The translations under genes were made by a program, and so were the position numbers. A stretch of DNA of 64,000 nucleotides from Pseudomonas graminis (lineage in GTDB: Bacteria; Pseudomonadota; Gammaproteobacteria; Pseudomonadales; Pseudomonadaceae). Below, piece by piece: positions 33,799 to 42,430 of the stretch. The number at the start of each line of letters is the position of its first letter. The stretch's first letter is position 1. Location: contig NZ_FOHW01000012.1 in NCBI RefSeq assembly GCF_900111735.1, positions 1-64,000 of the forward strand, in the 5' to 3' direction. Under the pieces are notes generated by a model. It saw only the letters and a list, made by a program, of their open reading frames with translations. It did not search any database and was not told the DNA's origin.

Positions 33799-33895
33799 TC
33801 TCCCGGGCTTTTATCCCGCCGTGTAACCTCTACTGGAGGTCGCCAACTCTCGGACCAGCCACTCGCTAAACGCGAGCCGGAACCCTAGTCGGCTA
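33799..33895 (-). promoter_or_regulatory. Guanidine-I (ykkC class) riboswitch
   Basis: On the minus strand the leader of the binding-protein gene contains the conserved elements in order: CTAGGGTTCCGG (33890-33879), TGGTCCGAGAG (about 33857-33847), ACACGGCGGGATAAAAGCCC (from 33824) and GGGAGA. These are the hallmark sequences of the guanidine-I aptamer. The downstream stretch (33740-33798) holds a perfect hairpin GACACCA/TGGTGTC (33781-33795), a CAGGA/TCCTG pair and a CCGCCCTTTT that could act as a regulated terminator; that mechanism is inferred. The rest of 33896-34176 shows no gene. Confidence 0.93.
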
Positions 33896-34176
33896 TTGCA
33901 AATTGTGGTGCCGCGAACCTGAGATGACTCCTGCACACCCTCTTCCAAGCGAGAGTTGTGCCAAGTTGCGCAAACCCTTGTGGCGCCTGAGTCGGGAAGA
34001 CGTTTGGGTTTTTACGAAGGGCCAAGTGTGCACTGATGCAGGGCGCCGTCTGGCGCCTCGGTACCGCAGTGGGGCACTAGGTCTGCAATTCGCAGTCTCA
34101 GTTAACGTTCTCTGCAGTTTCGGGAACGCCGACCAGCGCCGCTGGTTCGAGCTCTACCGCGGTCCGGGAGGCCGCC

Positions 34177-34746
34177 ATGTATCGACGATTGCTTACCGCT
34201 TTGATGACGTTGTCCCTGGCAGGTTGTTACGGAGGTTATTACGAATCAGAAAGCTATACGCAGCCGATCTATAGCAGTAGCTACAGCAGCGGCTACGTGT
34301 ACGACAGTTATCGCCCGGTCGCTCCGGCGTATTCCGGAGGGGCGGTGTACTACTCCTCTCCGCGTTATTACTCGGCGCCTCGCTATTACGCGCCGCCCCC
34401 ACGTTATTACGCTCCACCACCTCGTTATTACGGGCCCGGATACGGCGGTGGGCGCCCCGGTTACGGTGGTCGCCCGGGTTACGGTGGCGGCAACTGGAAT
34501 GGTGGGGGGTACCACGGCGGGGGTGGCTACAACGGTGGCGGCAACGGCTATCGTCCACCGCCCCCAGGTCCGAGACCCGGAGGTGGCTATGGTCCCGGCC
34601 CCGGCAGTGGCTGGCATGGCAATCCCGGCGGTGGCGGTGGCGGACCACGTCCCGGCTTTGGACCCGGTGGCTCGGGCGGCGGTCACCGAGGAGACGGCGG
34701 TTTTGGTCGTGGCGGTCACGGCGGACCGGGTGGCGGCAATCGCTGA
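34177..34746 (+). CDS. Gly/Tyr/Pro-rich lipoprotein, unknown function
   Basis: The 189-aa protein has a lipobox (LSLAGC, Cys at residue 17), a Tyr/Ser-rich segment, three near-repeats around PRYYAPPPRYYAPPPRYYG, and a C-terminal half that is almost pure Gly with Arg, Pro and Asn. Such composition suggests an extended or disordered surface-exposed lipoprotein. GGAGGCCGCC lies before the ATG. A terminator follows at 34756. No family is named. Confidence 0.75.
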   Translation: MYRRLLTALMTLSLAGCYGGYYESESYTQPIYSSSYSSGYVYDSYRPVAPAYSGGAVYYSSPRYYSAPRYYAPPPRYYAPPPRYYGPGYGGGRPGYGGRPGYGGGNWNGGGYHGGGGYNGGGNGYRPPPPGPRPGGGYGPGPGSGWHGNPGGGGGGPRPGFGPGGSGGGHRGDGGFGRGGHGGPGGGNR

Positions 34747-34755
34747 GTCACAACA

Positions 34756-34787
34756 AAACGGCGCTCCGAGGAGCGCCGTTTTTTATG
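34756..34787 (+). terminator. Rho-independent terminator
   Basis: AAAACGGCGCTCC pairs with GGAGCGCCGTTTT across a 3-nt loop and ends in TTTTTT. Confidence 0.92.
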
Positions 34788-34810
34788 GGATTGGATTCAT
34801 GACCCTTGTT

Positions 34811-34911
34811 AAAGGGGACTTACTGTTAAAGGGGACTGATTTATTTACAACGCTTTACCGTAAATTAATCTGTCCCCTTCTCCTGAAAATCAAATAAATC
34901 AGACCCCTTTT
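34811..34911. repeat. MITE-like inverted repeat (AAAGGGGACTGATTTATTT)
   Basis: A 19-bp arm (34828-34846) has an inverse with one mismatch at 34892-34910. A truncated direct copy (AAAGGGGACTTACTG, 34811) and an inner inverse (TAAATTAATCTGTCCCCTT, 34861-34879) are also present. The GGGGAC(A/T)GATTTATTT type of sequence is widespread as small palindromic elements in bacterial intergenic DNA. No transposase is encoded. Confidence 0.7.
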
Positions 34912-34923
34912 AATACGTGACGC

Positions 34924-34992
34924 TTTCCCGGCTAAAGCCGGTCCCACAGGGAGTACGCATTCCAATAGTGGGACCGGCTTCAGCCGGGAAGA
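34924..34992. repeat. REP pair (inverted)
   Basis: TTCCCGGCTAAAGCCGGTCC and GGACCGGCTTCAGCCGGGAA form an inverted doublet of the same family as those at 13812 and 17914. It lies downstream of the convergent enoyl-CoA-hydratase-like gene. Confidence 0.82.
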
Positions 34993-35035
34993 GGCCGGTG
35001 TGGGCACCCCAATATTTGTGGTGTGAATTAAAGCC

Positions 35036-36148
35036 TCAATACTCCGACAAATCCGCCAGCGGGTGCCGGCCTTCCCAGGCTTTTTCGAAATGCGCGTCCA
35101 CTACCGCCAGAGGAATGCTTGAAATGTCCTGCCAGTGCCAGTGGGGCTTTTGATCCTTGTCGATCAGCCGTGCACGCACGCCCTCTGCGAATTCGGGATG
35201 TCGGCAGCAGTTAAGGGCCATGGTGTATTCCATCTGAAACACCTCAGCCAACGACAGATGCCGCGCCCGTTCGATCTGTTCCCAGACCAGATGCGCCGTC
35301 AACGGGCAGCCATCGGTCAGGGTTTTCGCCGCCTTGGCCAACAACAGGTCATCGGCATTCACTTGATGTTTCAACGCCTGCCAGGCGCTTGGCGCGTCAG
35401 CCACATCCAGCAGTTCATCAAGGGCCTCGCGACGAGGCAGCCATTGCGCGGCAGGCATCTGATCCACTGCCTCCATCTGCAGCGCTCTGAACAGACTGGT
35501 CAGTTGCACTTTCGTCTGCTCCTGCCAATTGAGCTGCAGCAGCCGGTCGATCATTTCTTCCTGCTGATCGTCCAGCAGAAAGCGATCGGCGAGCCCTAGA
35601 TCCAGCGCGTCACGGCCGTTAATGTGCGCGCCGGTCAACCCGAGAAACAGCCCCAATTTGCCCGCCAGCCGCGACAGGAACCAGCTGGCGCCGACGTCAG
35701 GAAACAGGCCGATGCTGATCTCCGGCATCGCCAGCCGGCTGCCTGGCGTGACGACACGGATGTTCGCCCCTTGCAGCAAGCCCATGCCGCCGCCCAGCAC
35801 ATAGCCGTGACCCCAGCAGATCAGCGGTTTGGGATAGGTGTGCAGCGTGTAATCCAGTCGATACTCCGCCGCGAAAAACTGCGCAGCCAGCGGCGGAACC
35901 GCGCCGGGCTGACCGCTCCCTGCCTCGACCAGCGCACGCACGTCGCCACCGGCGCAGAAGGCTTTTTCGCCATTGCCGCGCAGCAACACGCAGACGACTT
36001 GCGGGTCGCTGGCCCAGTTGTTTAGCCGGTCCTGCAACGCCAGAATCATCGGCAGCGACAGGGCGTTGAGGGATTTTTCCGCATCCAGCGTGGCGATGCC
36101 CAGGCGGGCGCCGTCCGTTGCGGTGAGCTCTTCAAATTGCAGATTCAT
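35036..36148 (-). CDS. Enoyl-CoA hydratase/isomerase family, 3-hydroxyisobutyryl-CoA hydrolase type
   Basis: The 370-aa length and two-part ECH fold match 3-hydroxyisobutyryl-CoA hydrolases of valine degradation. Oxyanion-hole and CoA segments are EKSLNALSLPM, LRGNGEKAFCAGGDVRAL and GHGYVLGGGMGLLQGANIRV, and catalytic-side SIGLFPDVGASWFLS follows. The C-terminal half (QMEYTMALNCCRHPEFAEGV, ARLIDKDQKPHW) is the usual extension of this subfamily. Enoyl-CoA hydratase activity is the alternative. It is monocistronic. Confidence 0.82.
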   Translation of the reverse strand: MNLQFEELTATDGARLGIATLDAEKSLNALSLPMILALQDRLNNWASDPQVVCVLLRGNGEKAFCAGGDVRALVEAGSGQPGAVPPLAAQFFAAEYRLDYTLHTYPKPLICWGHGYVLGGGMGLLQGANIRVVTPGSRLAMPEISIGLFPDVGASWFLSRLAGKLGLFLGLTGAHINGRDALDLGLADRFLLDDQQEEMIDRLLQLNWQEQTKVQLTSLFRALQMEAVDQMPAAQWLPRREALDELLDVADAPSAWQALKHQVNADDLLLAKAAKTLTDGCPLTAHLVWEQIERARHLSLAEVFQMEYTMALNCCRHPEFAEGVRARLIDKDQKPHWHWQDISSIPLAVVDAHFEKAWEGRHPLADLSEY

Positions 36149-36320
36149 CGTGACCTCTTGTCAGTGGTACGGGGATCTATCGAGAGTTGTGAGTCCCCTC
36201 GACGCCCGGAAGTTGCAAACCGGCGACTGTGAACGAGTGTAGGAAAGCGCACCGTGCGCTGCGCTGGAAATAATCAGCCACAGTCCCTAAAGTTGCGCAT
36301 TGTTTCTGCCGGATCACACC

Positions 36321-37016
36321 ATGACAAACGACGACCGCATCAAACTGGAGCCCAGCTGGAAGCAGGCCCTGCGCGACGAGTTCGAAAAACCTTACATGGG
36401 CGAGCTGCGCGAATTTCTGCGTCAGGAGCATGCGGCGGGCAAGGAAATCTATCCGCCGGGGCCGCTGATCTTCAATGCCCTCAACTCGACCCCGCTGGAT
36501 AACGTGAAAGTGGTCATCCTCGGTCAGGACCCTTACCACGGCCCCAATCAGGCCCACGGCCTGTGCTTCTCGGTGCAGCCCGGCGTGCCGGCGCCGCCTT
36601 CGCTGGTCAACATCTACAAAGAGCTCAAACGTGACCTGAACATCGACATTCCCAACCACGGCTATCTGCAATCGTGGGCCGAGCAGGGCGTGCTGATGCT
36701 CAACACCACGCTCACCGTCGAGCGAGCCAACGCCGCGTCCCATGCCGGCAAAGGCTGGCAGCATTTCACCGACAAGATCATTGAAACCGTCAGCGCCCAG
36801 CAGCCCCATTTGGTGTTCCTGCTGTGGGGCGCCCATGCCCAGAGCAAGAAGAAGCTCATCGATGCATCCAAACACCTGATCCTGACCGCCGTGCACCCGT
36901 CGCCGTTGTCGGCGTACAAAGGGTTTCTCGGCTGCGGGCATTTTGGTCTGGCGAACAAGTTTCTGGAGCAGAACGGCCTGGCGCCTATCGAGTGGCGATT
37001 GCCAGCCAGCGTATGA
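36321..37016 (+). CDS. ung: Uracil-DNA glycosylase (family 1)
   Basis: The 231-aa enzyme removes uracil from DNA to begin base excision repair. The catalytic water-activating motif GQDPYHG is at residues 68-74 (Asp70), the uracil-binding region includes LLWGAHAQ, and the minor-groove loop is [14 protein letters not shown] 36321 gives the family length; a TTG at 36300 is not needed. Confidence 0.95.
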   Translation: MTNDDRIKLEPSWKQALRDEFEKPYMGELREFLRQEHAAGKEIYPPGPLIFNALNSTPLDNVKVVILGQDPYHGPNQAHGLCFSVQPGVPAPPSLVNIYKELKRDLNIDIPNHGYLQSWAEQGVLMLNTTLTVERANAASHAGKGWQHFTDKIIETVSAQQPHLVFLLWGAHAQSKKKLIDASKHLILTAVHPSPLSAYKGFLGCGHFGLANKFLEQNGLAPIEWRLPASV

Positions 37017-37086
37017 CGCAAATGCTTCGTCCGCCGCGAATTTTCTAGGAGCGCGCCCAATATCTGCGCCTGCCGCAGATCCCCAT

Positions 37087-37219
37087 GTAGGAGCGTGGCT
37101 TGTCCCGCGATCGGCCGGGAACCGGTCGTGGAATGGGTGCATGGGGTGGATCAGGGAAGAAATCGATGGCTGTTGTGCTGCCGCTGCGCGCCAGGTCGCG
37201 GGACAAGCCACGCTCCTAC
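37087..37219. repeat. REP pair with perfect 24-bp arms, overlapping a gene end
   Basis: GTAGGAGCGTGGCTTGTCCC... (37087-37110) and its exact inverse (37196-37219) enclose 85 nt. The right arm overlaps the last codons and supplies the TAG stop of the AbrB-type gene. Confidence 0.9.
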
Positions 37220-38262
37220 AATTTTTTGCCTGCGCAGGCCTTGCGATCCCAATACCGAAACAGCGGCTCGGCGAGAAACAACACAAACAACAGCCTCATC
37301 ACTTGCATCGCCGTCACCAGCGGCACCGACAGTTGCAGCACCTCCGCCGTCAGGCTCATTTCTGCGATCCCGCCCGGCATCATCCCCAGCGTCAACGAGC
37401 GCAAGTCCAGATGGGTCAAAGCGCTCAGCCCCAGTGCGCACAACGCCGCGATGCTCATGGTCAGCGCTGTCCCCAGCAACGTGCGACCAATGAACGACGG
37501 TGCACGACGAAAGAACGCGCGGTTGAAGTGGCAGCCCAGACCGCTGCCGATCAGCCACTGCCCCAACTGACTGCCACCCTGTGGCAGGCCGATGTGCAAA
37601 TCAAAACTGACGCTGATCACCGCGCTGATCAGCAACGGCCCGAACAACCACGGATTGGGCTGTTTCAACCGCTGCCAGCCCCAGGCCACCAGCGCGCCCA
37701 GCGGAAACAGCAGCATCAGCCACCGCCAATCCAACACCGTCGCATGGGAAGGCGGGCCGCCGTCGCCCATCAAATACTTGAAGATCGCCGGTACGCACAG
37801 CACCACCGCGAGCACCCGCAGGCTCTGCCCGGCGGCGACGTTGCTGAGAATCGCGCCGTTGCGTGCGCCGAGGTTGACCATCTCGCCCGAGCCGCCGGGC
37901 ATGCTGGAGAAGAACGCCGTGGCGCGGTCCTCGCCGGTGCGCAGCATCAGCCACACGCCGACGACGCTGGAGACACTGGTCACCAGTGCGCCGATGAAGA
38001 TCAGGCCAAAGTGGGAAAGGACTTGTTCGATGACGACGGGTGTGAAGTGCAGGCCGATGCCGATGCCGACCACCCATTGGCCGCATTTGCGGCCGCCGGG
38101 TATTTCAGCCAGCTGCCAGGGCGTGAGGCAGCGGATCAGTATGATCGCCAGTAACGAGCCGACCATCCAGGGCAGTGGCCAGCCGACCTGACTGGCGAGA
38201 AATCCCCCCAGCAGGCCAACCAGCGGTGTTCCCCACCATGTACTGAAGGGTCGATCAGACAT
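37216..38262 (-). CDS. AbrB-family (AbrB_dup) membrane protein
   Basis: The 348-aa inner-membrane protein has about ten helices in two homologous halves, each with an S/MMPGG element (SSMPGGSGEMVNLGARNGA and LGMMPGGIAEMSLTAEVLQ). This is typical of the AbrB/'ammonia monooxygenase' membrane family, whose function is unknown. Its start overlaps the tctA stop by 8 bp, making it the fourth gene of the tctCBA operon. The stop codon lies in a REP element, so its last few residues may not be ancestral. Confidence 0.85.
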   Translation of the reverse strand: MSDRPFSTWWGTPLVGLLGGFLASQVGWPLPWMVGSLLAIILIRCLTPWQLAEIPGGRKCGQWVVGIGIGLHFTPVVIEQVLSHFGLIFIGALVTSVSSVVGVWLMLRTGEDRATAFFSSMPGGSGEMVNLGARNGAILSNVAAGQSLRVLAVVLCVPAIFKYLMGDGGPPSHATVLDWRWLMLLFPLGALVAWGWQRLKQPNPWLFGPLLISAVISVSFDLHIGLPQGGSQLGQWLIGSGLGCHFNRAFFRRAPSFIGRTLLGTALTMSIAALCALGLSALTHLDLRSLTLGMMPGGIAEMSLTAEVLQLSVPLVTAMQVMRLLFVLFLAEPLFRYWDRKACAGKKL

Positions 38263-39769
38263 CGGCCAGCGCGCGACGCTGCCTGGAGCGCTTGCGCCAG
38301 ATGCGGATCAGCGGGAACACCAGCATGAACGCCGTTCCGACCCACATGCCCAGGGTGATCGGGCTCGACCACAGAATTTCCAGGCCGCCGTTGGAAATCG
38401 ACAACGCACGGCGCAGGTTCTGCTCCATCAGCCCGCCGAGGATGAACCCCAACAGAATTGGCGACAGCGGGAAATCCAGCTTGCGCAGGATGTAGCCGAA
38501 GATGCCGATGCCGACCATCAGGAACAGGTCGAAGGTGGTGGCATGCACCGCGTAGACGCCGATCCCGGTGATGATCGCGATCACCGGCACCAGTGCCCAG
38601 TTCGGCACCGCCAGAATGCGGGTGAAGATGCGGATCATCGGAATGTTGAGGATCACCAGCATGATGTTGGCGACGAACAACGACGCGATCAGGCCCCAGA
38701 CGATGTCCGGTTGCTGTTGAAACAGCAGTGGCCCGGGCGTGATGTTGTACAACGACAGGGCGCCGATCATCACTGCGGTGGTGCCCGAACCCGGAACGCC
38801 CAGCGTCAGCATCGGCACCAAGGCGCCGCAGGCCGCCGCGCCGATGGCAGTTTCTGGCGCTGCCAGACCGCGCATGTCGCCCTGGCCGAATTTGCCGCTT
38901 GCACCGGCGATTCGTTTCTCGGCCATGTAGGTCACGGCGCTGGCCAGCGTCGCGCCCGCACCTGGCAACACGCCCATGATGAAACCCATCAGACCGCAAC
39001 GGATGTTCACAAAAAAGACCGAGCTGGCTTCCTTGACGTTGAACATCATGCGCCCGGTCGCTTTCACCGCTTCCTGACCGCGATGGGTCTTCTCCAGCAA
39101 CAACAGGATTTCGCTGATCGAGAACAGGCCCAGCACCAATACGACGAACTGAATACCGTCCGCCAGATGGATGTTGTCTCCGGTGAATCGGTACACGCCG
39201 CTGTTGGCGTCGATGCCGATGCTCGACAGGAACAGGCCGATCAACGCCGCCACAAACGTCTTCAGCGGTCGATCGCCGGCCATGCCGCCCAGGCACACGA
39301 TGGCGAACACCATCAGCACGAAGTATTCCGCCGGCCCGAAGGCAATTGCCCATTTCGCCAGCAGCGGCGCGAACATGACCATGCCGCAGGTGGCGATGAG
39401 CGCGCCGATGAACGAACTCCACGCCGACAGCGACAACGCCACACCGGCCATGCCTTGGCGTGCCATCGGGTAGCCATCCAGCGCGGTCATGACGGTCGAT
39501 GCTTCACCGGGGATGTTCAGCAGGATCGAGCTGATGCGGCCGCCGTACTCGCAGCCCAGGTACACCGCCGCCAGCAGAATCAATGCTGACTCCGGCGGCA
39601 GGCCCAGGGCGAAGGCAATCGGGATCAGCAGCGCCACGCCGTTGATCGGTCCCAGGCCCGGCAGCAGGCCGACGACGGTGCCGATCAGCGTGCCGGAAAG
39701 GGCGGTAATCAGGTTGTAAGGGGTCAGCGCGACGCCGAAGCCCTGGCCAAGATAGCCGAGAGTGTCCAT
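38255..39769 (-). CDS. tctA: Tripartite tricarboxylate transporter large permease TctA
   Basis: The 504-aa protein has about twelve helices and the TctA hallmarks: TVVGLLPGLGPINGVALLIP, YLGCEYGGRISSILLNIPGE and the second-half counterpart GVLPGAGATLASAVTYMAEK plus TLGVPGSGTTAVM. It forms the transport channel of the TTT system. ATG 39769 starts 1 nt after the tctB stop. An upstream GTG/TTG extension is not coding. Confidence 0.93.
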   Translation of the reverse strand: MDTLGYLGQGFGVALTPYNLITALSGTLIGTVVGLLPGLGPINGVALLIPIAFALGLPPESALILLAAVYLGCEYGGRISSILLNIPGEASTVMTALDGYPMARQGMAGVALSLSAWSSFIGALIATCGMVMFAPLLAKWAIAFGPAEYFVLMVFAIVCLGGMAGDRPLKTFVAALIGLFLSSIGIDANSGVYRFTGDNIHLADGIQFVVLVLGLFSISEILLLLEKTHRGQEAVKATGRMMFNVKEASSVFFVNIRCGLMGFIMGVLPGAGATLASAVTYMAEKRIAGASGKFGQGDMRGLAAPETAIGAAACGALVPMLTLGVPGSGTTAVMIGALSLYNITPGPLLFQQQPDIVWGLIASLFVANIMLVILNIPMIRIFTRILAVPNWALVPVIAIITGIGVYAVHATTFDLFLMVGIGIFGYILRKLDFPLSPILLGFILGGLMEQNLRRALSISNGGLEILWSSPITLGMWVGTAFMLVFPLIRIWRKRSRQRRALADV

Positions 39770-39770
39770 A

Positions 39771-40229
39771 TCAGTTCTCCAGAACGTCGAGCAGGCCGAG
39801 AGGCAGGGGCACATCCATCACTTTGTCGAACAGCACGTACAGCGCGATGCTCATCAACGTGATGATCACGACACTCGGCAGCCAGCGGCCGCCGTACAAG
39901 CGCGCCATGGGAATGCCGACCAGGATGCTGCTCAATACAAAGCCCAGCGGCTCGAACAACCCGGCGAACACCAGCAACAACACGGTGCAGATACCGATCT
40001 TGATCAGCGTTAGACGGTCCAGTGCAGGCTCTTCCTCGGAATGCACGATCGGTGTCGGACGGATCGCCATGTACAGCAGCGAGATGCCCATCAGCGCCAG
40101 CATCAGCAGCGGGAAAGCGCGGGGGCCAACGGGTTCGTAGGAAAACGGCGCCTGATAAGGCCATGCCATCATGGCGAGGCCGATACAGACCAGCAGCAGC
40201 ACGACGGCGAAAATGCGTTGTATAACCAT
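39771..40229 (-). CDS. tctB: Tripartite tricarboxylate transporter small permease TctB
   Basis: The 152-aa protein has four helices: IFAVVLLLVCIGLAMMA, AFPLLMLALMGISLLYMAI, TLIKIGICTVLLLVFAGLF and VVIITLMSIALYVLF. This is the TctB pattern. GGGAG lies before ATG 40229. It sits between tctC and tctA, the usual order. Confidence 0.9.
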   Translation of the reverse strand: MVIQRIFAVVLLLVCIGLAMMAWPYQAPFSYEPVGPRAFPLLMLALMGISLLYMAIRPTPIVHSEEEPALDRLTLIKIGICTVLLLVFAGLFEPLGFVLSSILVGIPMARLYGGRWLPSVVIITLMSIALYVLFDKVMDVPLPLGLLDVLEN

Positions 40230-40303
40230 GGAAAGCTCCCGGATCACGCCACCGCGCAGGCGGCGCAATCCTTAGTCAATCGAGTACGCTTCGATGGGTT
40301 CAG

Positions 40304-41284
40304 TCACTGAATCAGGCCGAATTCCTTGGCCAGCGTTTTGTACTCGGCGACGCGGGTTTTCACGTACTTGTCCAGCTCTTCACCGGTCATGGCGAACGGG
40401 AACAGCTCACGCTGATCGCGCAGCTTGGCGAAGTCTTCCGAGGCCAGCAGCTTGTCGAATGCCGCTTTCCACCAGTTGTATTCCTCGTCCGACACCTTTG
40501 GCCCCAGATAGAAGCCGCGCACCACCGGCCAGACGATGTCGTAGCCCTGTTCCTTGGCGGTCGGAATGTTCTTCATTTCCGGCTCGTCCAGACGCTCTTC
40601 AGAGAACACTGCCAGCAGGCGCATGTCGCCGCTGAGAATGTGCGGCATGGAGTCGGAAATGTCGGTGGAGCCCACCTGGATGTGGCCGCCGAGCAGGGCA
40701 GTGGCGATTTCACCGCCGCCTTCGAGAGCGACGTAACGCAGTTCGCGCGGGTTGATACCGGCCGCTTTGGCGATGAGTGCGGTCTGCATCCAGTCCTGGC
40801 TGCCTACGGTGCCGCCGGAGCCGATGACGACTTTGCCAGGGTCGGCTTTCAGCGCTTTAACCAGATCGTCGAGGTTCTTGTAAGGCGAGTCAGCCTTGAC
40901 TGCGATCGCGCCGTAGCTGGTGCCGACGGCGGCCAGCCAGCGCACGGCGTTTTCATCGTAACGGCCGAATTTGCCCTGTGCCAGGTTCAGCAGCGAGCCG
41001 CTGGACCAGGCCACCAGCGTGCCGGCGTCGGCAGGGCGCTGGGCTACCACCGCGTTGTACGCCACGGCGCCGACGCCGCCTGGCATGTAGGTGACGCGCA
41101 TTGGTTTGGAGAGGATTTTCTCGTTGATCAGCGCGCTCTGCGCCAGTTTGCACGTCAGGTCGAAGCCACCGCCGGGGGAAGCCGGCGCGATGCATTCAGG
41201 ACGATTGGGCTCGGCGGCCCACAATTGGGTGGCCATCAGCATGCAGCTGGCGGCAACGCTGATATGTCGCAACGATAGGTTCAT
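40304..41284 (-). CDS. tctC: Tripartite tricarboxylate transporter substrate-binding protein TctC
   Basis: The 326-aa periplasmic protein has a signal peptide (MNLSLRHISVAASCMLMATQ...WA) and the TctC binding signature APASPGGGFDLTCKLAQSAL, followed by YMPGGVGAVAYNAV and GSGGTVGSQDW. It captures a carboxylate such as citrate; the exact ligand is not readable. GGAGACGGACC precedes the ATG. It is divergent from tctDE across a 474-bp region that holds candidate TctD sites. Confidence 0.92.
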   Translation of the reverse strand: MNLSLRHISVAASCMLMATQLWAAEPNRPECIAPASPGGGFDLTCKLAQSALINEKILSKPMRVTYMPGGVGAVAYNAVVAQRPADAGTLVAWSSGSLLNLAQGKFGRYDENAVRWLAAVGTSYGAIAVKADSPYKNLDDLVKALKADPGKVVIGSGGTVGSQDWMQTALIAKAAGINPRELRYVALEGGGEIATALLGGHIQVGSTDISDSMPHILSGDMRLLAVFSEERLDEPEMKNIPTAKEQGYDIVWPVVRGFYLGPKVSDEEYNWWKAAFDKLLASEDFAKLRDQRELFPFAMTGEELDKYVKTRVAEYKTLAKEFGLIQ

Positions 41285-41595
41285 GGTCCGTCTCCAGAGG
41301 AGTTGTTGTTTTAATGGGGGTAGGCGGTCGTACGTTTGTCAGGCAGTCGTCTCACACCCTTTAGATGGAGTGGGCCGACAAGATGCGGACGTGACAAAAC
41401 ACCGCGCAACAGGGCTGCGAGGTGAACAGTAAACACAACGGGGTTCAGGCGGCACGAGGGCCGAGGATTGCAGTGAGGGCATCACTGATGACTCCGATAT
41501 TGTTTTTATTGTTGAAAACGCATCAAGGCGTTTTTCGTCACGACCCTGGCATCAGCAGCGTCACGCGGGACGCGATCGTGACAAGTCGTAACGGG

Positions 41596-41654
41596 ATCCT
41601 AATCAGCGAAGCTTTCGTGAACCTTTCAACTACCTTTCAGGAAGCTTTCAACTG
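41596..41654 (-). promoter_or_regulatory. Four CTTTC repeats at 11-bp spacing, candidate TctD box with adjacent -10
   Basis: CTTTC begins at 41612, 41623, 41634 and 41645, exactly 11 bp apart, within units like CCTTTCAACTA. OmpR-class regulators bind direct repeats at this spacing. Toward tctC, a TAGGAT hexamer (41601-41596 on the minus strand) lies about 10 bp past the last repeat, the position of a -10 in PhoB-type promoters. Nothing else gene-like is seen in 41285-41758, apart from a small AAAACGC/GCGTTTTT hairpin near 41520. Confidence 0.6.
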
Positions 41655-41758
41655 ATCCGCCTCAAGGGCAGGAGGTGGCTGTTCCCGCGCGCCGGACCTT
41701 CACAGACGACGGCGCCCCTGTAAACTCCGCTCATAAAATGCTCACTGGGGAGAAGTCG

Positions 41759-42430
41759 ATGCGTGTCCTGCTCGTCGAAGATCATCTGCAACTGGCTGAA
41801 AGTGTCGCGCTGGCCCTCAAGAGCAGCGGCATGACCGTTGACGTTCTGCACGACGGCGTCGCAGCTGATCTGGCCCTGAGCAGCGAAGAATATGCTGTGG
41901 TAGTACTGGATGTCGGCTTGCCGCGCATGGACGGCTTCGAAGTGCTGGCGCGTCTGCGGGCGCGGGGCAAAAACACGCCAGTGCTGGTGCTGACCGCCCG
42001 CAGCGACGTCAAGGACAGGGTCCACGGCCTCAACCTCGGCGCCGACGACTATCTGGCCAAACCCTTCGAACTGTCCGAGCTGGAAGCGCGAGTCAAGGCG
42101 TTGCTGCGCCGCAGCGTACTCGGCGGCGAACGCCAGCAACGCTGTGGCGAACTGGTCTACGACCTCGACACGCGCCGCTTCACCCTCGGTGAAGAGCTCC
42201 TTACGCTAACGTCCCGCGAGCAAGCGGTGCTTGAATCACTGATCGCCCGCCCCGGCCGGGTGATGAGCAAGGAGCAGCTGGCGGCGCAGGTGTTTGGGCT
42301 GGACGAAGAGGCCAGCGCCGACGCCATCGAAATCTACGTGCACCGTCTGCGCAAGAAACTCGATGGCCACCCGATTGCGATCGTCACCTTTCGGGGGCTG
42401 GGTTATCTGCTGGAAAGCCGGGATGCTTAA
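41759..42430 (+). CDS. tctD: Response regulator TctD (OmpR family)
   Basis: The 223-aa regulator has a receiver domain with phosphoacceptor Asp51 (VVLDVGLPRMDGF), LTARSD and AKPFEL, and a winged-helix output domain (LTSREQAVLESLIARPGRVM, AIEIYVHRLRKKL). With TctE it controls tricarboxylate uptake, here presumably the divergent tctCBA operon. ATG 41759 is preferred to the longer frame from 41675. It overlaps tctE by 8 bp. Confidence 0.92.
   Translation: MRVLLVEDHLQLAESVALALKSSGMTVDVLHDGVAADLALSSEEYAVVVLDVGLPRMDGFEVLARLRARGKNTPVLVLTARSDVKDRVHGLNLGADDYLAKPFELSELEARVKALLRRSVLGGERQQRCGELVYDLDTRRFTLGEELLTLTSREQAVLESLIARPGRVMSKEQLAAQVFGLDEEASADAIEIYVHRLRKKLDGHPIAIVTFRGLGYLLESRDA

Noticed and set aside
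32462..33826. 454-aa plus-strand frame opposite the binding-protein gene
   Set aside because: Antisense to an exported binding protein with a signal peptide and to the riboswitch; no supporting features.
38543..39589. 348-aa plus-strand frame opposite tctA
   Set aside because: Very rich in His, Gln, Asp and Arg; typical antisense artefact.
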